5,320 nt of DNA from the NCBI GenBank assembly GCA_031285815.1, contig JAITVM010000276.1, positions 1-5,320 on the forward strand, in the 5' to 3' direction. The notes under the pieces are model-generated. The model saw nothing but the letters and a program-made list of their open reading frames with translations. It was not told where the DNA came from and did no database searches. This stretch comes from Clostridiales bacterium (GTDB lineage Bacteria; Bacillota; Clostridia; Lachnospirales; JAITVM01). Within the stretch, counting starts at the first letter, position 1. Each line of letters starts with the position of its first letter. The translations under genes were made by a program, and so were the position numbers. Of the stretch, positions 1-4,062 are shown one piece after another.

Positions 1-192
1 CTCCGTTACAAAAACCTCACCATGCTGATATGGGCTTATTGTACCGGGGTCTATGTTTATATATGGGTCGAATTTCTGGATTGTGACTTTATAGCCGCGG
101 GCTTTTAATAGCCGGCCAAGCGATGCTGCAGTTATACCTTTCCCTAGGCCGGAAACAACGCCGCCGGTAACGAATATGTACTTGGTTTCCAT
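1..192 (-). CDS. pyrG: CTP synthase, N-terminal part (runs off left edge)
   Basis: This is the first 64 codons of CTP synthase, the cytoplasmic enzyme that aminates UTP to CTP using ATP and glutamine, the last step of de novo CTP synthesis. The fragment opens METKYIFVTGGVVSGLGKG and so shows the amidoligase P-loop (GGVVSGLGKG, residues 10-19). It continues with the family signature KFDPYINIDPGTISPYQHGE (residues 40-59), which contributes to nucleotide and magnesium binding. The family is usually about 530-550 residues, so roughly 88% of the gene, including the glutamine amidotransferase domain, lies outside the window. The ATG at 190-192 is chosen because AAAAGGTG (202-209) sits 9 nt upstream and the start matches the family N-terminus. 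The gene diverges from the secreted-protein gene at 597. Identification is very secure. No frameshift is seen. Confidence 0.98.
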   Translation of the reverse strand, partial: METKYIFVTGGVVSGLGKGITAASLGRLLKARGYKVTIQKFDPYINIDPGTISPYQHGEVFVTE

Positions 193-300
193 AAAATTTC
201 ACACCTTTTAAAATAATTAAAATAAGAATAAAAATCAAAATTTACGCCTGGCAATATTTTTTTAGTTTAATAAAAAAGTATCTGCAAATAATAATAATTA

Positions 301-372
301 TATTATTGACATTAATATATATTTTATAATAAGTAATAAGTATATTATTGCAAAATATTATTGTCAATAATA
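301..372. repeat. Palindrome and TATTATTG octamer cluster in the divergent promoter region
   Basis: A 17-base palindrome, TATTATTG-T-CAATAATA, lies at 356-372 with perfect 8-base arms around one central base. The octamer TATTATTG occurs in direct orientation at 301-308, 343-350 and 356-363, and inverted at 365-372. The first copy extends to an 11-base match, TATTATTGACA (301-311), which is the exact reverse complement of TGTCAATAATA (362-372). The palindrome covers both overlapping -35 boxes, and the 343-350 copy overlaps the pyrG -10. This layout suits an operator for a dimeric regulator, but no regulator can be named. Chance in AT-rich DNA is a real alternative, because only one base of each octamer is not A or T. 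Confidence 0.5.
339..367 (-). promoter_or_regulatory. Sigma-A-type promoter towards pyrG
   Basis: Read on the minus strand there is a perfect -35 TTGACA (367-362), a spacer of exactly 17 nt (361-345) and a -10 TATACT (344-339, five of six consensus bases). Transcription would start near 332 and give a pyrG leader of about 140 nt. The -35 lies inside the palindrome at 356-372 and overlaps the -35 of the opposite promoter. A weaker alternative nearer the gene is TTGCCA (254-249), an 18-nt spacer and TATTCT (230-225). This is a motif match only. AT-rich DNA gives chance -10 boxes, but a perfect -35 at optimal spacing is less likely by chance. Confidence 0.66.
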
Positions 373-389
373 CTTTTGTGGATTATAAT
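361..389 (+). promoter_or_regulatory. Sigma-A-type promoter towards the secreted-protein gene
   Basis: The -35 is TTGTCA (361-366, five of six consensus bases), followed by a 17-nt spacer (367-383) and a perfect -10 TATAAT (384-389). Transcription would begin near 396 and give a leader of about 200 nt before the ATG at 597. The -35 occupies the same six or seven base pairs as the minus-strand pyrG -35, so RNA polymerase could hardly occupy both promoters at once. Confidence 0.66.
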
Positions 390-596
390 GTAATAAATTA
401 AAATATGTTAAATTATTTAACAAATTTTAAATTTAAGGTTTCCTTATTTTTTAACTCCTAAAGCCTAATAGCTTTTTTTGTGAGATTTATATTTGTAATA
501 TTTTTGTTATTGATTTTCAATAAAAAAAATGCCAAAATAGGAATAAGGGATTTCCTTGATATGCACTTACAAAAAAAATTGTGGAGGGATAATTTA
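390..596 (+). other. AT-rich 5' leader with two weak hairpin/U-tract elements
   Basis: This is the presumed untranslated leader between the plus-strand promoter and the secreted-protein gene. It contains TAAGG-TTT-CCTTA (434-446) followed by a T run (447-452), and AAAGC-CTAATA-GCTTT (460-475) followed by further Ts to 479. Each has only a 5-bp stem, much weaker than the terminator at 1744-1762, so strong termination is doubtful. I recognise no known riboswitch or T-box, and no convincing small gene. Together with 193-338, which holds the pyrG leader and no clear GC-rich hairpin, this accounts for the gene-free stretch 193-596. Confidence 0.35.
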
Positions 597-599
597 ATG
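583..599 (+). promoter_or_regulatory. Ribosome binding site fixing the secreted-protein start
   Basis: GGAGGG (583-588) lies 8 nt before the ATG at 597-599, and that ATG opens directly into a typical signal peptide. The reading frame stays open upstream to a GTG at 480, but that GTG follows a T run with no Shine-Dalgarno sequence and would bury the signal peptide 39 residues inside the protein. The ATG at 597 is therefore preferred. Confidence 0.9.
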
Positions 600-1724
600 A
601 AAAGAACAAAAAGAGTTGTTGCGCTCTTAGCTGTGGCTTCTATGTCACTCGGTGCATTTACGGCTGTATATGCTGAGGAAGAAATCAATTACGTCAAAGT
701 TTACGAAGGTAGCTCATCCGTTAATGAAACAAAGGAAGGGACACCTGCTGAAACCGAGAAAATCTTTGATGGCTCCAACTCTGTTAATGACACAAAAGAG
801 GGCACACCTGCTGAGGATACTGAAGTAGTTTATAATGGCGCCAAGTCTGTTAATGACACAAAAGAAGGTACGCCAGCAGAAGAGTATACTCAAATATATG
901 GTGAAGGTTCTACAATCGCTTCTTCTACACAGCAAGAAGCTGTTACTGTGGATAATACTTATGGCCCGTTAGGTTATGAATCTAAATATTTTTATTCACC
1001 TTCTGGCTTAGATATGGGTAGTTATCCTGTTATCACTGATGCCGATGTACTTAACGACAGAATCGCTTTAGACCTTTTGAAATTATACAATGGCGAAATA
1101 ATACACATCGAATACCCGCCTTTTAATGTTTCTGCGGGTGAAAGTTCTGTAGTTCAATATAATAAGGCACAGGAATATTTTGAAGTTTCTTTTGATGCCC
1201 CAGTTGATTTCGGGCGTTATGCATATGTTACTATTTATGTTGATTATCAAGAAGCAACTGCTAAATTAACACCAGAAACTATATCCCTTACATACTATGT
1301 AGATAAAGAAGGCATGGTAGAGACAACTAGGGGCGTATATGAAAAAGCTGTTACTGACGCTAAAGCCGCTGAAGAAGCTGCCATTAAAGCTGCTGAAGAA
1401 GCTGCCCTTGCTGAAGAAGAAGTTAAAGAAGAAGTTGTGCTTGTACCTGTTAGGGTTTTAGCAGAACAACTCGGCTATACAGTATCTTGGGAACCTGTTT
1501 CTAAAGCTGTTGTTGTAGCTAAAGATGATTTTAAAGTTTCATTTGCAACTGATGTAAATGAATACCTTGTTGGCGAAGAGATAGTTGAATTAGAAGTAGC
1601 ACCTACTTTGGTTGATGGCGTAATGCATGTACCTAACACTTTCTTCTCTAAAGTTTTAGATGTTGAACTTGTTTTAGGCGAAGATGGCACTGTTAGCATA
1701 CCAGAAGAAACACCAGCTGCTTAA
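597..1724 (+). CDS. Secreted repeat protein with C-terminal copper-amine-oxidase-N-like (stalk) domain
   Basis: A 375-residue exported protein. Residues 1-26 form a signal peptide: basic MKRTKR, a hydrophobic core and a probable signal peptidase I cut after AVYA. Residues 36-100 hold three tandem repeats with the core SVN(E/D)TKEGTPAE. Residues 127-237 look like a compact alpha/beta domain with a YPVI motif and a closing YYVDKEG, faintly like DUF3298/PdaC-type domains; this is uncertain. Residues 246-280 form an Ala/Glu/Lys-rich helix or short coiled coil. Residues 282-368 (VLVPVRVLAEQLGYTVSWEP and onward) resemble the Cu_amine_oxidN1 domain, which in Clostridia is a cell-surface module and not an oxidase. 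No transmembrane anchor, LPxTG motif or SLH repeat is seen, so the protein is probably released or held non-covalently in the wall. It is monocistronic, with its own promoter (361-389) and terminator (1744-1762). Its function is unknown. Confidence 0.9.
   Translation: MKRTKRVVALLAVASMSLGAFTAVYAEEEINYVKVYEGSSSVNETKEGTPAETEKIFDGSNSVNDTKEGTPAEDTEVVYNGAKSVNDTKEGTPAEEYTQIYGEGSTIASSTQQEAVTVDNTYGPLGYESKYFYSPSGLDMGSYPVITDADVLNDRIALDLLKLYNGEIIHIEYPPFNVSAGESSVVQYNKAQEYFEVSFDAPVDFGRYAYVTIYVDYQEATAKLTPETISLTYYVDKEGMVETTRGVYEKAVTDAKAAEEAAIKAAEEAALAEEEVKEEVVLVPVRVLAEQLGYTVSWEPVSKAVVVAKDDFKVSFATDVNEYLVGEEIVELEVAPTLVDGVMHVPNTFFSKVLDVELVLGEDGTVSIPEETPAA
702..896 (+). repeat. Three tandem 21-22-codon repeats within the secreted protein
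   Basis: The units are residues 36-56, 57-78 and 79-100 (21, 22 and 22 residues). Each starts with an aromatic residue then x-G (YEG, FDG, YNG), continues with SVNETKEGTPAE or SVNDTKEGTPAE, and ends with an acidic or polar run and a hydrophobic residue. A fourth start, YGEG, follows at residue 101 and then diverges. At DNA level, units 2 and 3 share 20 identical bases (from tctgttaatg) but use different codons for the GTPAE part, so the duplication is not very recent. The repeats are hydrophilic and probably form an extended surface segment. Confidence 0.9.
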
Positions 1725-1734
1725 TTTTAATAAT

Positions 1735-1773
1735 AAAAAAATGGCATAGCTACTAGCTATGCTGTTTTTTTTT
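1735..1773. terminator. Bidirectional rho-independent terminator
   Basis: A perfect 8-bp stem GCATAGCT (1744-1751) / AGCTATGC (1755-1762) has a 3-nt loop. It is flanked by an A run (1735-1741) on the left and nine Ts (1765-1773) on the right. Read either way, the hairpin is followed by a U tract, so it can end the secreted-protein transcript and the convergent DUF5711-like/cvpA transcript. The right T run touches the cvpA stop codon (1772-1774). Confidence 0.9.
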
Positions 1774-2461
1774 ATAAAAAAGTTTTGAGGGCCATATTTA
1801 AAATTATATTCTTGTCTAATGTTATTACCCTGGTGAAGGAATCGTCTAATTGCTGGGCAAACGCTGTGTTTGGCACAAAGAAGATAACAACAACAACAAT
1901 AACCCAAATCAATATTAAACCTTGAAAGAAACCTAAAACCCCACCGCATGCGCTATCTAAAAGCTTTAGTAAAATTAAGTTTTCTGTCAGGCTTTCTAAA
2001 ATATTCCGTAATGTTATAATTATCCCATAGGAGATTAAAAATACTACCAACATGGCGATTACATTCATTACTAAAGAAGCTACATATTTAGATATATACC
2101 CCTCCAGGGATGAAGAATTAAAAAGCGAGTGCATTACGCCATTATTATTTTCTTTTATTGCATCTATAAGTATATCAGGCAAGGGCAAGGATTCTATAAA
2201 CGTATTATTTTGAATAGTTGTGCCCTCGGGGCTAGCACCTGAAAAACCAAGGTATTTTTTAACGAGGGACTGGGCGGCTTCAAAAAATTTTTCGTTGCCT
2301 ACTAGTATTTTACTAAATGTTGGGTAGATGCGGCTGGATAAAAAAATAGACAATATTAAAGCAACAGCATTAAAAGCCGTTATTATAAGGCCTTTTTTTA
2401 TCCCTATGGCAATGAATACCCCAAAAATAAGTAAAACAAAAATATCTACTATAATAAACAC
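1772..2461 (-). CDS. cvpA: CvpA-family integral membrane protein
   Basis: A membrane protein of about 229 residues of the CvpA (colicin V production) family, whose exact biochemical role is unsettled; relatives are linked to colicin V export and envelope stress tolerance. There are four hydrophobic segments: residues 2-20 and 24-43, separated by the family-typical IKKG turn at 21-24; about 125-151; and about 169-196 with the Gly-rich ACGGVLGFFQG, the usual start of the last CvpA helix. A polar insert (about 50-115) makes it longer than many relatives of 160-180 residues. The gene lies 25 nt after the DUF5711-like gene and is surely co-transcribed with it. The GTG start at 2461-2459 overlaps the Shine-Dalgarno sequence, and an in-frame TAA lies three codons upstream, so initiation may really be at ATT 2455-2453 (see the separate entry). 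Confidence 0.85.
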   Translation of the reverse strand: MFIIVDIFVLLIFGVFIAIGIKKGLIITAFNAVALILSIFLSSRIYPTFSKILVGNEKFFEAAQSLVKKYLGFSGASPEGTTIQNNTFIESLPLPDILIDAIKENNNGVMHSLFNSSSLEGYISKYVASLVMNVIAMLVVFLISYGIIITLRNILESLTENLILLKLLDSACGGVLGFFQGLILIWVIVVVVIFFVPNTAFAQQLDDSFTRVITLDKNIILNMALKTFL

Positions 2462-2469
2462 TCCCTTTT
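2453..2469 (-). promoter_or_regulatory. Unusual ribosome binding site overlapping the cvpA GTG start
   Basis: The minus-strand sequence is TAAAAGGGAGTGTTTATT. The purine-rich AAAAGGGAG (2469-2461) includes the first base of the GTG start (2461-2459). If AAAGG (2468-2464) is the pairing core, only 2 nt separate it from GTG, well below the usual 5-9. The same core is 8 nt from an in-frame ATT (2455-2453). No other ATG, GTG or TTG lies in the first 20 codons, and the TAA at 2470-2468 excludes an upstream start. Initiation is therefore at a poorly spaced GTG, perhaps helped by coupling to the upstream gene, or at a rare AUU. Confidence 0.55.
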
Positions 2470-2486
2470 AATAAAACACTAGCCTA

Positions 2487-3767
2487 TTATGGCTGTTCTG
2501 CGGAAGGGCCGGCCGTGGCTTCAGTTGTTTCTGCGGGAGGGCTATCTGTTTGGCCGGAAGGGCTGGCTGAAGGGGCAGGGCTAGTGGCAATGCCTTCTTG
2601 GGTGCTGCCTTCCGGGCCAACCTTCGAGAGTTTTAAAACATTGGCGCCTATTGAGCCGGCTTCTAATATTGTTTTAGTATCCTTATAAAATAATAATTGG
2701 TTTACCGGCTGCAAAGCATGGTGCTGCCATAAAAGCTTGCCTTCGTTAGTATATGCCGTAAATACATACCCGTTGCCAATTATTACTGAATTAAAGCCGG
2801 CGCTTAAGTAAGTTACATCCGCCCCGGTACTAGTTTCAAATACAACCCCGCCATTTAAATTATATGCCCGCACAATACCCTCTTGTTCAGAATCTTCATT
2901 CAAAATTGGTTTACCTGTAGCCAGCGTTATATTGCCCCCATCAGCAAAATAGGCTTGGCTAATTTCATTTTTTAACGGTACGCGGCTTATTTCTGTTGAA
3001 ACAAGCCCTTCGCCGATTTTAAATAAAATGAATGCCTTGTCCGAAATAGCGGCTAAAGTGTTGCCATTCATAAATTTAATAATAGGTATCATCTGGTTTT
3101 TTTCGACCCGGCCGGAATTTGCGGTATTATCATTAGCCGGCTGGGGCTGTGCGTCAAACCTGCCCATATTAAAATAGCTAATGCGCGAGCCGGGCTCAAG
3201 GCTGCTTATGTCATAATAGCTTATTGCTAAAATTTTATTGTCGTTTGAAATATCGGTACTTATTGGGAAAACATTATAGGTATAGCTCTCAACTACCCGT
3301 ACGTTTTTACCCGTATTGTCATACACCATTATCCTATACCCGGAGCCATCCTCAACAATTGCAGAAGCATAACCGTTTGAGTTAAGCGATGCGCTGATTA
3401 TCGGGCCGGGCAATGCTGCCTCATATAATTTGCCGCCCGGGTTATATACATACATAGTATTGCCACGCTCTTCCGTTACTAAAACACAATTACCGTCCCC
3501 AACCATAATTGGGTACGATAAAATAAAAACCTCTTTCCAGATAGCTTCGCCTTTGCCATTTATATATTGTATTCCATCTTTTGTAGAAAAGAATATATTA
3601 TCCCCATCTATAAAAAAATTAGCCCCGCTGTTTTCCTGGTATTCAAAACTTATATTTGCCCCCACAAAAACTTCTTCACGGTTTATATACCCCACGTATG
3701 TGTTGTAAGCTAAAAAAAGTAAGTAGACAAAAACTGCAGCAGCCAAAACTCTCGATATTATTTTCAA
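2487..3767 (-). CDS. Membrane-anchored beta-propeller-like protein (DUF5711-like)
   Basis: A 426-residue protein with one N-terminal membrane anchor (residues 7-27). About 350 residues follow, made of short beta-rich stretches of the PQQ/WD40-like propeller kind, with recurring turn motifs such as DGDNIFFSTKDG, YNPGGKLYEA, YDNTGKNVRV, YNLNGGVVFE and TNEGKLLWQH. By layout and by its neighbour cvpA it resembles the DUF5711 family of Clostridia, whose function is unknown; the family name is from memory and not searched. Residues 383-426 form a Pro/Ser/Thr/Glu/Ala-rich disordered tail without an anchor motif. The propeller is probably extracellular and may bind a ligand or scaffold an envelope complex; no catalytic residues are evident. 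The start is TTG (3767-3765): TTAGGAG (3784-3778) lies 10 nt upstream, and the peptide opens as a normal anchor (MKIISRVLAAAVFVYLLF). It is the first gene of an operon with cvpA. Confidence 0.82.
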   Translation of the reverse strand: MKIISRVLAAAVFVYLLFLAYNTYVGYINREEVFVGANISFEYQENSGANFFIDGDNIFFSTKDGIQYINGKGEAIWKEVFILSYPIMVGDGNCVLVTEERGNTMYVYNPGGKLYEAALPGPIISASLNSNGYASAIVEDGSGYRIMVYDNTGKNVRVVESYTYNVFPISTDISNDNKILAISYYDISSLEPGSRISYFNMGRFDAQPQPANDNTANSGRVEKNQMIPIIKFMNGNTLAAISDKAFILFKIGEGLVSTEISRVPLKNEISQAYFADGGNITLATGKPILNEDSEQEGIVRAYNLNGGVVFETSTGADVTYLSAGFNSVIIGNGYVFTAYTNEGKLLWQHHALQPVNQLLFYKDTKTILEAGSIGANVLKLSKVGPEGSTQEGIATSPAPSASPSGQTDSPPAETTEATAGPSAEQP

Positions 3768-3777
3768 AACCAGCCAA

Positions 3778-3784
3778 CTCCTAA
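3778..3784 (-). promoter_or_regulatory. Ribosome binding site supporting the TTG start at 3767
   Basis: The minus-strand TTAGGAG (3784-3778) precedes the TTG codon with 10 nt between. This is slightly long but acceptable. No in-frame ATG or GTG gives a better-spaced start. An in-frame CTG nearer the site would leave only 4 nt and is a rarer start, so TTG is preferred. Confidence 0.7.
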
Positions 3785-3892
3785 CAAGGGCAATTTATTT
3801 TTTGTCAAATAAAATTCAAAATAAATTTAGCCAATATAGAAATTATTCTTCTAAATTTGGGTAAACTAAAAAGATAAATTGCTATACATATT

Positions 3893-3919
3893 TTATCGAC
3901 AAAATAGGGATGCAAATTA
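3893..3919 (-). promoter_or_regulatory. Possible sigma-D (sigma-28)-like promoter towards the DUF5711-like/cvpA operon
   Basis: On the minus strand, TAAT (3919-3916) is followed by 15 nt and then GTCGATAA (3900-3893). The sigma-D/sigma-28 consensus is TAAA, about 15 nt, then GCCGATAT or GCCGATAA, so this matches three of four and six or seven of eight bases. Start would be near 3885, leaving a leader of about 118 nt. I found no good sigma-A promoter for this operon within 3783-3960. The site is weaker than its divergent partner at 3996-4022 and could be chance. Confidence 0.35.
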
Positions 3920-3995
3920 TTTTCAACTCAGAGTTATAAAAATAATAATTCTGTAGTATTTTGTAATAATATCTTATAATACTATTATTTTTTTT

Positions 3996-4022
3996 TAATG
4001 GCAAGCGAAAATAATCCGATAT
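3996..4022 (+). promoter_or_regulatory. Sigma-D (sigma-28)-like promoter of the chemoreceptor gene
   Basis: TAAT (3996-3999), a 15-nt spacer (4000-4014) and TCCGATAT (4015-4022) match the Bacillus-type sigma-D consensus TAAA-N15-GCCGATAT at three of four and seven of eight bases. Start near 4030 leaves a short leader containing the ribosome binding site at 4047-4053. Chemoreceptor genes are classic members of the sigma-D motility regulon, so gene and promoter type agree. A T run (3988-3996) lies directly upstream. A lone TATAAT at 3975-3980 has no matching -35. Confidence 0.68.
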
Positions 4023-4062
4023 ACACTTAAGGCCAATTTTAGACATAAAGGAGAAAAGGACT

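Noticed and set aside
306..330. TTGACA (306-311) with TATAAT (325-330) as a further plus-strand promoter
   Set aside because: The spacer is only 13 nt, too short for sigma-A recognition, and a much better spaced promoter lies at 361-389.
480..596. Extension of the secreted-protein reading frame upstream to a GTG at 480
   Set aside because: There is no Shine-Dalgarno sequence before 480, the extra 39 residues would precede a clear signal peptide, and the ATG at 597 has a strong, well-spaced ribosome site.
458..935. Open frames on the minus strand at 458-688 and 714-935
   Set aside because: They lie opposite the secreted-protein leader and coding region, have no ribosome sites, and their peptides look like antisense translation of the repeats (recurring cysteine-rich CVINR-type segments).
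1475..1949. Open frames on the minus strand at 1475-1699 and 1674-1949
   Set aside because: The first is antisense to the stalk-like domain. The second runs through the terminator and out of frame across cvpA. Neither has a plausible domain or ribosome site.
3430..3708. Plus-strand open frame opposite the DUF5711-like gene
   Set aside because: It is antisense to a well-supported gene, has no ribosome site, and shows low-complexity composition typical of a shadow frame.
3803..3808. Minus-strand TTGACA as a -35 for the DUF5711-like/cvpA operon
   Set aside because: At 17 nt spacing the -10 position reads GTTAGG, which overlaps the ribosome binding site, so no usable transcript would result.
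3925..3935. Small palindrome AACTC-A-GAGTT between the divergent sigma-D-like promoters
   Set aside because: It has 5-base arms only, with no second copy and no overlap with either promoter core; it is easily expected by chance.
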